Shown here: piece by piece, positions 1-12,800 of the stretch
Numbering within the stretch: the stretch's first letter is position 1
Layout of the letters: each line of letters begins with the position of its first letter
Source of the DNA: Sebastes aleutianus
Taxonomy: Eukaryota; Chordata; Actinopteri; Perciformes; Sebastidae
Assembly: GCA_916700875.1 (NCBI GenBank)
Contig: CAKAKS010000022.1
Location: forward strand, 14,584,065 to 14,648,064
Direction: 5' to 3'
DNA: 64,000 nucleotides
Position numbers and translations under genes: made by a program
Notes under the pieces: model-generated
What the model saw: the letters and a program-made list of their open reading frames with translations, nothing else
Told to the model about the DNA's origin: nothing
Databases searched by the model: none

Positions 1-570
1 TTTTGAGAGTCATCGCCAAACTACAGGTGGTAAACGTTTCCATTCTCCCGTTAACATTTATGGTTTAAAAGCCAAAAGGTCAACATTTATTCCGTCTGTG
101 TTTTATTTTGTATTTCAGTGTATCTTGTGTATTTTATGAACATGTGGATAAAAAGGCACAACGCGTCCTGTCGTTAGCAGGCCGTAACGTGCCGCGGTGC
201 TTCTATACCGAATGTCTTTAATCTGTACTATGAATAAAGATGATTGACACATGAACTGGTGTCTGGTGTTGAATTCCTGCGGGGGCGAGGCAGCGGCGAT
301 GACAGACAACCGGAGCGCGGACCTGGCCAGAGCACACCTGTGTGGGCGGGGCCAGCAGCCCTGTGACCTCCAGCTGATGACAGGGAGCACTATGGAGCTG
401 TATGTGTGTGTTAGGTGTGCATCTAGTCATTGACGCTGGGACAAGGGGTTAGTTACCGGTGCTGGTCTCCGTGGTAACCAGGTGTGATTTACAGCTTTAA
501 AACATGTTGACATACATTTTTAGTGTGCAAAGAAAAATGCATTCCCACATGTATGTCTCAGAAAACCACC
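1..570. other. Intergenic 3' flank of itih5, no gene recognised
   Basis: No reading frame here looks like a real exon: the short open frames lack splice context and recognisable protein. A plus-strand AATAAA at 233-238 follows a stretch without long ORFs, so the first 250 bases could be the 3' UTR end of a plus-strand gene lying outside the window. This is a guess. In human the gene beyond ITIH5 is SFMBT2, whose orientation would not give a plus-strand 3' end here. Confidence 0.3.
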
Positions 571-591
571 TGAAAATGTGGGTTTAATTGT

Positions 592-597
592 TTTATT
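592..597 (-). terminator. Polyadenylation signal of itih5
   Basis: TTTATT on the plus strand reads AATAAA on the minus strand, about 220 bases after the itih5 stop codon. It is the first canonical signal downstream, so the 3' UTR probably ends near 570-580. Confidence 0.5.
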
Positions 598-813
598 TAC
601 AATTACAAATTATTGTAAAAAATAATACACATAATATAATAAAAAAAACATTTAATTTTCATTAGAAATAGTACAAAAATATATTCAAAAGAGGCAAAAA
701 GAAAGCTGAAATGTGAAGTTTTGTCATTTGGAAACATGATCCGCTGGGATGTGCTATGGATACAGAGTAAAATGAGTTAAGTCACATAAACGCCACCGCT
801 ACAGTTCGTGCTA

Positions 814-3800
814 TCACACTGCGTTGGTCCCATGTGGCCAGTCCCCCGTGTCGAACATGTGTGACATCAAATAGTCCTCGTACTGTCCGTCTATCAGCTT
901 GGCTGCGTTGTTGCGGGCGAACCAGCAGTCCACGCTCTGCGTCCCGCTGTAGATCCTCCTGCTCTTCTGGACCACCGGCACCGAGCGGTCTTTCACCTTC
1001 AGGACGGACGACGGCTTCATGCCGGCTTGTGCAGGAAGCTTCGCCACTCCCACTTCCTCATACAGGAACTGACCTGAAAGGAGAAATGAATCAAGGTTAT
1101 TTTAGTCGCTGATATGAGTCTTTGAAGGCCGGCCAGCAACTCCTGATTTTGTGTTGATGTTAAAAGGATAGTTCGGGTGTTTTGAAGTGGGGTTGTATGA
1201 GGTACTTCTCCATAGTCAGAAGATGGAGTTTGGAGAAACAGGACAGGAGTATTTGGTGTTTTAAAGGGTTAGTTCGGATTCACCAAAGTAACACAATACA
1301 CAAACAAATGAACTGATCAAGGCAGCAGTAGACCAGTAACCCCTGTGTTCTGCGAGGTAACATTACTGTATTTTTCAATGGAGTCTGGTGGCTTTGAAGA
1401 GAGCATAGAACAGCTTCAGTTCTCCATCAGAAAGAGCTGTCTGACGGCAAGTTAAAGCAGTGAACACAGCAGTACATTGCTTTGCTATTATCTACTGTAG
1501 GTAATACACTGACTATAGATAAGTACCTCATACAACCCCACTTCAAAACACCTGAACTATCCCTTTAAGTCTCACAAAAATACAAGGATTCTGCATTTTT
1601 AACAGAACTCCATCAATGGCAAGAAAGGAGAATTTGAGGGTAATACTACAGTTTTAGTGACTAAATCTCCATCTGGGCAAATCCCAAATACCGTGATGAT
1701 GGTCTACTGACCAAAATCTTGGCTGGCTTTATCCTTAAATACTTAAATCGAGCCAAAGTGTGCCTCTTTTCCTCCTAATTTAATTTGTTGGTCTTCTTGC
1801 AAATTGTGTCACAAGTGCAGTGACCTCAGTGACAATTAGGAAAAACACCCTAAACTGCATTGAGACACTAAAACTCTCCTCTGAAACTCACATTTGTCGT
1901 TGAGCTCTTTAATGCAGAGTCGGGCAGGTTCCACTGCAGCTTTAACCGGCTTAATTAACACCACTTGCTTTTGTAACTACAGCCCAGATTACCCTTACAT
2001 TTGGATTTGGATATAGTGGAAACAAATGGCTGGATCTCCATGAAATTCACTGTGAATATTCATTCATCGTTTTTATGACGACCTGACTTTGTCTAGCACC
2101 ACCCTCTCTTAAACAATAACAGATTTCCATGAAACTTCAGGCTCCACAGGGGACAAAACCTTAAAGGTTAACTTCCTGTTAGATTAGGGCCTCAGACTCC
2201 GTATCTAAATCTAATCTTAAGACTCACCTGTTCCTCTCTGCTTTCCCCTACAGTTCATCCATGTGTTTTCTGTTTAAACTTAGGTCTCTATATATTGTTT
2301 ATTCATTCTATTTTAACCCTTATAATCGCATCAGTTTTTAATATTGTACCATATATTTGTATGACAAATAATGATGGAGTTCATCCGTCCTACCCAACCC
2401 TCAATCAGGACATAATTAAAGCTCATTAACACGTACCCAGCAGGCCGTGACAGTTGTGCGACAGCCCCTTGCTGTCACCGATGTAGAACCCCAGATGGTC
2501 TCTCTGGTAGGCGGCTGGGTTCTTGTACTGATGCAGCAGGATCACAAACATGATGTTTCCTCCGACCGTCACCGTCACGTTAGACTTTCCCACAATAGAC
2601 ACCGACAGAGCGCCGCTGTCCACTGCCACCGTGGAGTGGCAGGGCAGCACCATCCTGTCCAGCCCGTCCAGAATGACCTTCTTAGGCGTCACCTCGATGT
2701 AGGCGCGTCTGGGGCGATCCACCACGATGGTGATGGTGCTGAAATAGGTGCGCTGCTGCTTGTGGCTGCCTGGGGGAGCTGGGGCGCCGATTAGCTTCCC
2801 GTTCACTGTCACACCTGGAGACACATGACATAAATAATGTAGATCTGGATGTGAAGTCAGGGGTTTTAGTGCCGTGAGGAGTCTTACCGGAGTACTTGTG
2901 GTCTGACACCAGGCGCAGGACGTGTCCAGGCTCACCGTTGATGTTGAAGCACACGGTCAGTTTACTGAGCGGGAACTCCACCACAAAGTGGGGGTCGCCA
3001 TCCGCTGAGGTCGTTTAAAGGTTAAGACAGAGAGAGAGATTAAAAATACAGCAACAAGAATCAGGAATATAACAAGCAGGCCTGAAAGTAGATTGATTTA
3101 AGTGATTTTTGAGAGCATCATGTTTACGTTATGTGACCGTGTAAACCAGTGTTAAGCGACTGTGGCTTAGGAGGTAGAGCAGGTCGTCCACTAATCGATA
3201 TACTGAACCCCAAATTGCTCCTGAAGGCTGTGCCATCGGTGTGTGAATGAGTATTTAGATTAGATCCTCATGGGCAGGTTGGCAGCCTCTGCCATCAGTG
3301 TATGAATGTGTGAATGCTGACATGTAATGTAAAGCACTTTGAGTGGTCAGAAGAGAAAGGCGTTTTATGTTTGCAGAGTGATGGACGTTGCGAGTAATTA
3401 CACCTTTCCAGGAATTATGTAATGTTTAAATAGTTTGACACTGTTTTGGCTTCGTTAGCATGACTCAGTGACTAAGACTCATAGTTTATCTTGTTCAAAT
3501 ATTACTATCTGGCAGGGTCAGAGAGTTCTTGTCCTTGGTACCACTTCTGGAAATTGTGCAGGGTTTATATTTACATCCTGGGATTACATACATATGACTA
3601 ATGCTTAGGTTTTAATGGCTGATTCTGACTAAATTTGACTGTGTTTAGGCAGAAAACCATAGAAACAAACTAGTCAATCAATTGATCGCACATTTTTTAT
3701 CTGTTCAAAATGTACCTTAAAGGGAGATTTGTCAAGTATTTAATACTCTTATCAACATGGGAGTGGGCAAATATGCTGCTTTATGCAAAGGTATGTATAT

Positions 3801-6800
3801 ATTTATTATTGGAAATCAATTAACAACACAAAACAATTACAAATATTGTCCAGAAACCCTCACAGGTACTGCATTTAGCATAAAAAATATGCTTAAATCA
3901 TAAACATCATGACAAACTGCAGCCCAACAGGCAACAACAGCTGTCAGTGTGTCAGTGTGCTGACTTGACTATGACTTGCCCCAAACTCCATGTGATTATC
4001 ATAAAGTGGGCATGTCTGTAAAAGGGAGACTCGTGGGTACCCATAGAACCCATTTTCATTCACATATCTTGAGGTCAGAGGTCAAGGGACCCCTTAAAGA
4101 GTAGCAATGACAAAATATAGCGCAAATTTTAGAGAGTTATTTAACCTCCTTCCAAACAAGCTAGTATGACATGGTTGGTACCAATGGATTCTTTAGGTTT
4201 TTCTAGTTTTATATGATGCCAGCTTTAAAACTGAGCCCACTACAACCTAAAAATTGCACGTGGCATTAATGTGTTAAAGAAATTAGTGGCGTTAAAACAA
4301 ATTGGCGTTAACGTGTTATTATTGCGTTAACTTTGACAGCCCTAATATTAATATCATATTCAATTTCTGCCAATAGAAGCCCCTAAATGGGCAGCCTCTT
4401 TAAAACTTGAGCTTGACATTTCTGTGAATCCTCTACCTAATATAGAGAAAGGTGACGCCTGATTAGTTGCTGTCTTTAATTTATTTCTAAGGACTTCTGT
4501 TGATCCGTATAAAGAACCTCAGATTGTATTTTATGAGATAGTTTATATCTTTTATCTGGAGTCTCTTCATGCTTGTGAGAACCAGCTGAGATGAATAGAG
4601 AGCAACGGTAATGACGGGGTCATTAGCCCTCACTAACTACCTCTGATGGGGTCCCTCTCTTTACTGTAACACATCCACGTCTCATCACCCAACTCTTCTG
4701 TCCCATTCGAACCACACTGTGTACGTTTGTGAACACGCACTTGCATGTTTTAAAGTGCCACGTAGTGCTTGTGTCGGTATTTCAATTAGACCCTGTGTGT
4801 TCTTTACTCTTTTCAGGTCGCCTTTCAGAGGCATCACTCAGACTGTCTGACGAACGTCCAAATTACAGGCCGCCCACACAGAGAGCGTAGAGAGAGAGTC
4901 TACTGTACATTCCCCCTCTCCTCTCTTTCAAGTCTCCTTTTTGGAGCCTTGTAACCGCTGAATATGTGCTTACATTGTATAAGGTTCAGAGGCTATCACA
5001 TGAAAACAGGCAGGGGAAACTGTTTACATGAGAGAGAGAATGGAGTCACCTGATGTTTTGGAGACTGTGATGGATTTCTTGGCTGGTCGTCTCTCAGCTT
5101 TACCTGCAAGGAAGAGAATATTTATCTACCGCAACGAGTCAGCGGGCTGCCATTGTTTGACGCTTCCTCTTAAAATATTCCATATGAGTAATATTAACTG
5201 TTGGTGGCTCAGTTATTAGTGTAACACAAGGTGTTTGAAGAGAGACAAAAGCTATATGGTCTTCACGTTGTCTTATAGCCAAAAACATGGTTTGAAACAT
5301 GGCCCTTAAAAAGTTTGTAGTTTGTACTTTTGCAGAGGACAATAGCTGTAGTTGGCTTGGATTTACAACAGTTACAATGGCTTCAAAAGGTAAAAAAGTA
5401 TCTTAGAAACTACTCAAGTCTCTCTTGCAACCTAATCCACCTCCCTTTAATATGTCCGTATGCTAAGTATCTTGCAAATACTCATATATGTGCCACAATT
5501 TGGTAAAATGTAGATAAAGACATAGCGGTAAACAGCCTACCACGCTAGTGATAAAAGGAAACTGGGTCGTTTCTAGAAGGTAACCCCCAAATTGCGAAAA
5601 CTTGCAAAAAACTCATGTGAGACTCGCTGCCAAAAACATATCCTAACCTTAACCATCTCACGAGAGTTTCTTTGGTTTTCTATCCCCCAAAAAGGGGCGC
5701 AGTCTTGACATTTTGCAAGTACCCGTATGTGCCGGTCTGATGTATGCAACAAAGGTGAACATCTAACCATCCTAGAGACAAGCAGAAGCAGTTTATTTTG
5801 CTATATTTTGGCAAGAATTCTGGACTGTACGGACTGTGTTGAAGTGGACTGTGGTGCAGGAGTAGTTTAGAAGATTTAGTGGACATTATGATGCTTCTAT
5901 TAATCTCAGTCATAGAGTTTAAATCCATTGTTACTTGTGAATCCAACAAACTGCAGCTGCTGTCCTCTGCAAAGGACTAACTTCTCAGAACCACAGCGTT
6001 TGATACTCAAAATAATTTCAATGTAGATCGTTTCAATCCAACTATAGACGATCAGTTTTTGTCCCTGTGTACTTGTCAGTTTATCTGAGAAACTTTTCAG
6101 ACACCCTCTACTACCAAATCTAGGAGACTCACCAATCTGGTTGCTCAGAGATGAAGTCTGGCTTCCTGGCTTCTCGTTGGGTTTCTCTGCCTTTTCCTCC
6201 TCTGTGTCAGCTGGCAGCTCATTGGCGGTTGAGACAGCCTCACCAGCTGATGGGGGGATGGTGGGTGCCGGGGCCATGGTGCCGTCAGCCATGACCTCGG
6301 GCTTCTCCACCACCAGGTTGGTGAGGGGGGTGAGGAAGTGGTAGGTCAGAGACAGATTGGTGGCCCGCTGGATGTGGTCTTCCCTCTCCTTGCTGGTTTG
6401 GCTGCGCAGCCGCGACCGCAGTCTCTCCTTGACGCTCAGGAAACCCCAGACACGTTCGACAAAGTCCTCCGCTAGTGAACCCAAAGCAACTCCTAATTCC
6501 TGTGCGAGCACTGTCCCTGGCGTCTTAGCTCCAGTCGCCATCGCTGCCGTAGCTGCTTTCACATGTTTCTCGGTCTCTGTCTGTCGGTGCCGCAGCGGAA
6601 CGTCGGTCTCCAGGACGATGCTCCTGTCGTTGTTGCTGGCTGTAACTTGGACGTGGAGGGATTCTGCGCTGCTGTTGGTCAGCTTGCCGGCGATGACGAT
6701 CTCAGAGCCGTTGAAGTAGTTGGTGAAGAGATGCTGAGTGACGTACCGGACGGAGTCCTCGGTGTAGTTGATCCTTATGTCAGACAGCAGAGGAGTTCCT

Positions 6801-9800
6801 ATCTCATCATAGAACCTAGAAAGGAAGTAGAGACATCTAGGATTCATACCTACACGGCAAAGTAGGTTGTTTGTTATCAGAACAACCTATATGAGGATGA
6901 TCTGTTCTGGTTTCCCTTTTGGTACTCCGCTCCGCGTCGGGAGTTTGCTCAAGGGCACATCAGTGTTTGAGGCAGAAAAGAGGCCTGTTATTACAGAATT
7001 CATCAAATGTCTAGGTTATTCAAACAAGCCACCTTCCGGCCATAAACCTGCTTGTCTAACCTCTCAAAGCTACTTCCACCCCACTTCAGAGTTTGTGCAC
7101 ACATTCATAAAAGAGTGTGTTTATAGCAAAGGTTGTGAGTGTGTGTGTGCGTGTGTCAGTCCTCTGTCCTGTCCTTGTTGTAACGCCGGAGTAAATCTCC
7201 TCACCTCTTAACCAGCGTGTTTGTTCAAGCAGGACGAGGGCTATTATCTGCGAAGTCTATCTGTTAACCCTACGTACATACTCAGATGCAGGTTTCACAA
7301 CACACACACATTCCTGCTGAACAGAACAAACATCTTGTGTGTCTGAGTGCAGAAGAGAGAGAGGGAGAGACGAGGGTTGTGTGTAAAGGACAGAAAAAAA
7401 AATGTCTTGGAGAGAAAGAGGGTGGCTGTTGTAGTCTGTGGCTGTGCCATGTTGAAGTTGATTAAAGAGGTCTGTTGTCAGCACCGTCACATTTGCGGTC
7501 CTCGTTGCCTCGTAGCTTGATGAGAGATGGAGGGACGTGTCAGAGGGGTAGAGGGGAGGGATTAAGGAGAGCTAATTGCTTAATAAGAGGCGGATTATAC
7601 ACATATTAAGGGGAAATTTGACAATATTATCAATGATATCTTCTTAGAAATTAGGAATTCTTTGTCGTTTCATTTCATGTTCGAAACACCTGATGTCTAG
7701 TAGGTGTTTTACGGGAAAATCCTGTTTGATTAACAAGTAAGTTCTGGCAAGTGCAATGCTTAACAGTGAGCACCAAAGGTGTTAACTGTGCACGACAGCT
7801 GGATTCTCGCAATGTCACGGGATAACGAACAAACCGCTCCATAATTTGTTTGTGACCGCACCAAGACCACTTCCTCTAAAGGGTCTCGCAGTGTTTGTTT
7901 TGTTCTGTAGTAGAATTGTCTGGAGTACAATTGCTGTGTTCAGATCTGCCCAAACAATTCGTACCAGGGGGGGAAATAAACCAGAATCTGAGTCAAATTA
8001 ATAATACATGTCAGAAAACGCCTTTTGACCACTTTGAGAGCACATTGTTAAGACAGTCTTAGGCCAGTTTCACACCTGTTTTAGATTTTTTTAAGACTAG
8101 TTTCAGATCATTTATGAACCAGATAAGAAGAAGCCTTCATTTCTCTCATGTCAATTAGCACCATGGGATTCTTTGGTCCTATAATAGCAGGTGTAGCCAC
8201 CAGCATCTTGAGTGTAGGTCATCTAGAGGCTGGGATAATGAGTAATCCCCATATTGGTCGCCATTTTTACAAATCCAAGATTGCTGCCATGTTGGCATCT
8301 GGAAAAATGTGATTTTGTTATTTTTGGAAAACTTGCGCAATGCACAAGATGGAAGAACATATAGACTGGATTGACGGAGACACTGAGACACAAAGCGTAC
8401 TCTTACCCTTTGAGCATAGCGCTGGCGTCGGAATCCTCGTGGATGCGTCTCATCATCCCACAGTTTTCCAGAGCCATGCGCTCCAGCAGCCGGTAATCCA
8501 CGTCGTTCCCAATCCCAATGGTGAAGATGCAGAACTTCTCCTGCACGGCTGAGCGAGTGTTACCCAGGATCGCAGTGGACTGCATCACCCCGACCGTGGG
8601 CCGTCCATCCGTCAGGAAAATAATGAGGGAGACGCTGTTCGGGCTGGTGTCAGGGCTCGAGAGGTAATCACGAAGCAGAGAGGAGCCGGTCTGGATGGCA
8701 CCATCGATATTTGTTCCTGCAGTGAGGAGACGTCATTACGGGTTATTGCTCAGGAAAACGTCAAGGATTGGAAACACAGCCAGTAAGTCAAACTCTATAG
8801 ATTTTATGGCCCTGAAGCCAGAAAGTGAAAAGCTCATTAAACAAGATGTTTTTCCACTTTCAACTTATGGTGTTATTCAACACAGGCAACCATTTCCTGT
8901 CTAGATCTTTACATTAAATCATATTTACAACAGAAAATGTTCTCATAGTGCACTTTAAGTCTCCAGCGAATACATACATGTTGCACCAGTCAATTCAAGT
9001 TAAGCAATTCTTATCGACAACTCTTGATAATACATTAATCCAACAAACAGAATCATGGTTATCTGGGAAAATATAGGAATTGTGAAGAAGACAAGCCATA
9101 AGGATAACAATGCCTCACCTCCAGTGGGCCCCAGCATGTAGATAAACTTCTTGGCGTCTCTGATGTTAAGGGGCGTCACCGGTACGAGGCGATTCGGCTG
9201 CCAAACTTTGATCCTATTGGAGAAGCTGACGAAGTTAAAGTGATCACCAGGTCGCAGATCCTTCAGAATGGTGAACAGAGCGTCTTTAGTCTGAGAAAGA
9301 AAGATAAATAATTTAATCTTGTGTCAATATCAGATACAGAACGTGGTCTTGGTCTCTGTGGTGTAGCCATACTTATTGTGTTATAATGCTGGTTGGAAAC
9401 AAAACTATTTATCAAATGCCCAGCCCTTTGACCAGCTGTGGTGTATTTGTCACACGCACACACTCCACCCATGAATTGAGCCCAGGAGGGTGGTGTCAAT
9501 AGTTTTGGAAAATAGAGTCAACAATGTGTTTAATAGAGCAGAGGGCTAGCTAATCTGAACACTTGAAGATTTTTGTGTTGTGGGTTTTTTAAATGTGTTC
9601 CATATGTCATTGTTATACATTATTTACAAAACACAGAGACTGTGTAATCCTTGCACTGATGCTGACATAATACATCAGAAACTTTATTGTCTAAGCCTAC
9701 ATTAGTTTGATTTTCTCTCTGAAGAAACTTGACATATTTGCATGGAACTTGTTTGACACATACAGTAGGGTTTTGGCTGTTTGCTGATGATGCAGCATTA

Positions 9801-12800
9801 TACCTTTTTAATAATTATTACATCCGCCAAAAAAGTTGTTTTCGGTTCAGTGTGATGGTCTGTTTGTCAGCAGGATTACAGAAAAACTACTGGCCCCGAT
9901 TTTAATGAAACTTGGTGGAAGGTGGTAGCATTGGCCAAGGAAGAACCCAATAAATTTTGGAGTGGATCACGGGGTGGATACAGGCATTATTTTTCACTTA
10001 TGGTAACACCCTTGGCCGACGCCTGCACTCTCTGAGTGCCCATCTAGTATTACACTGTAATGATTTCTAGTTATAATTATGATACTTGACACCAGAAACG
10101 TAAGGTGCCAATGACCTAAAGGTTAGAGAAGCGAGCTTGTGACAGGAAGGTCGTCAGTTCAGGATACATCTGGGTGGTGAAAGTGAAAAACAATGCTTGG
10201 CCAGCAGATCAGACTGTGGTTGTACTGGACAGCCTCCAGGTGTCAATGTGACCAGGGAATTCCTGGAAAAGAGAGCATTGCTCTCAATGAAGCTCCCCCT
10301 GAATAAATAAGGATAATTACTCAGCATTAGTCTCTCTTGACAGCCTTTTAGTTTGCTTTGAATGTGTCCGTGTGAGGAAATAGACAAGAAAAGTAAATAG
10401 ACTTCTTCCTTCTGTTTTGTTCCGGAGCTTCACAATGTCATCATCTCTGCAGCCCGGCCTGAGCGTGGGTGTGGTATATAATTTGGCGCTGGGGGGTTTA
10501 TAGATGTCTATATGGGCTGTATACAGCAGGGGTCAGAACCACAGATTGACCCACACTGAAACCCTCTATTGTGAAGCCACATCAAAACACACTTGTTGTT
10601 CTGTTCCTGCTGCCCACTGGGGGCTGGCGATGGGTGGGGGGACGGATCAAGGGGTCGAGGGTGCTGTTGTCTAGAAAGTTCCATTACCCCATAGACACTG
10701 ACCTTCCTCCCTCACAGCACGGCCTTGTGCTGTATGTTTCCACTTTTCTGTCTCACTGAAAATCTGTTTTTTCTCTCCTCTTGTCTGTTTCTGTGCTCAT
10801 GGCAGCTGCAGAGATCGGCTCCGAGTCGGGCCGAGGGGATTATTATCGTGCTATTGCAGATGGAGGAAAAAAGGTCTGATATTGATATTCCAGTGTGGGA
10901 GTGAGGAGGTGGGGTGTCAGGTTTCAGATCCAATACAGGCCATTGAAATTCTGCTTAAAAGCAGATTAAATTGCTTTGCATGTGAAGCATGAACTTCCTC
11001 TCACACACTCTGGAAAAGTAAGAAGGTCATATCTGGCACTTGGCACTTTTAGCTGCATTAGGTAAGACTTTAACGAGAAAATACACCAAACGTATCAGCC
11101 TAAATCCCAAATTGTTGTTGCATTAGATAAGTGTCCCTCAGACTGGCTCAAATTCAATTTTGGAGTCAGATATAAGTATTAGCAGGAAACTGCTCACTGG
11201 GAAACAGATCATCAGGAAGTGAAAAATGACAATTTAAAGGCCCACACCTGTGGTTTGGTTTTCCATCACCATGGAGATAAAATAATCTTAACTCAAGATC
11301 CACTCACAGGCTTTGTCTGGAGATTTTAACCCCTTATCATGATCTTCATCAGCAGATGGAGTTTGCTCAGGACCCCATCCACTGATTAAGACCGCGGGAT
11401 GCGGTAGAAAGCTCCGGAAAAAGCCAGTTAAGTGGACCTTTGTCAAGAATTAACTTTCAAGCTCGACATCACATTCTGTCGCATAAACTGTGTTACCGCT
11501 GCATAGTACTGCAAAACGTTTTCATGATTGTGCTCGCTGGACATCTAACGCATTTTAACATGGGGGTCTATGGGGATTGACTCGCTTTTAGAGCCTCAAG
11601 TGGCCATTGGAGGAACTGCAGTTTTTGGCACGTCCGCGTTGGCTTCATTTCTCAGCACCGGAGGTTGCCGCTTGATTTAAAACTACAACTGTTTAGCCTG
11701 CCGCTGGTGCTGTCCAATATGTCGTGAGTCATTGGCAAACGAACTGTTCTGTTGCTAAGGTATGAGGATGTGTTGAAAAATACTGGATCTTTAAGAGTAA
11801 AATCCCAATCTTCTATGTAGGAGTGGAAACCCTCTACAGATACTGACTGCATTTAAATTGCTAACACATTCCTGCAGCTTTACAGTTTTCTAGATATCCA
11901 CTCAGTGTGCTGCTTTACCTGTCTGATCTTAGTCCCCAACATGGAGGCGCTGGTGTCGATCACAAACACCACATTCTTGGGCACAACTGGCAGGTCTTTG
12001 GGGGCAAAGTAGTGGACGAAGTGGCCGTTTAAAACCTGGGAAAGAAAGAAGTTTACAGACATGCAACAGGCAGCGAGTTGGAATAGTCGTGTGTGATCAG
12101 CAAAACATAGTTTGGTTCTGAAGACAGACTGAAGAGTTTGGCAGCGGAGTGACTGTGATGGCAGGAAACCAGAGAAATGAATCACTAACAGGTGGGTGGA
12201 TGAGTGTGTGAGTAGAGTTGGATGGGGAATTTGTGTGCACTCTTGCAAAATATGAAAACTAATGTTTTTACAGTTTGCTCATCTGTGTTTCAAAGCAGCA
12301 CCTGAATGTCTCCTATCCCCATGTCTCTCTGAACATCGTAGCGGATCACAAAGTCTCCCAGGATGCCGTTGGTGGTGATCTTGGCCTGTTGGACGATGTT
12401 GGGGCTGAAGGTGATCTTGCAGACGTTCTTTTCGTTTTTGATCGCGGTGCCAGCGGGAGGGTCGAGCTTGGCTGAGGCACAAAGAGAGGAAGTGTGTTTG
12501 TGTGTTTGTTTAACTGGCTCGAGGACAAAAAAAACTGAAACGAGTAAGGTGACCGTGACATGAAAAGCGGATTTAAACAGATGACCTGTTTACTTAACTG
12601 AGCTGGGTGAAAACAAATACAGTTTTGGCATTGCTTTAAATAAATAAATAAAAAACAATTGATGACATTTAGAGTTATTAAGAGGGTGGCACTCTGATTC
12701 ATCCCATTTTGAGAATATTTGTTTGCATGTCGCTAAAACTTAATCATATACATCTTGAATGATTCCTATGTGATAAAATAATGTATCTGTAAACCTGGTG

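Noticed and set aside
2447..2794. Plus-strand 115-aa frame
   Set aside because: Shadow of itih5 exon 12 on the minus strand.
6141..6865. Plus-strand open frames opposite itih5 exon 10
   Set aside because: Shadow frames of the GC-richer 683-nt coding exon on the minus strand, which has the phase-correct splice sites and ITIH sequence.
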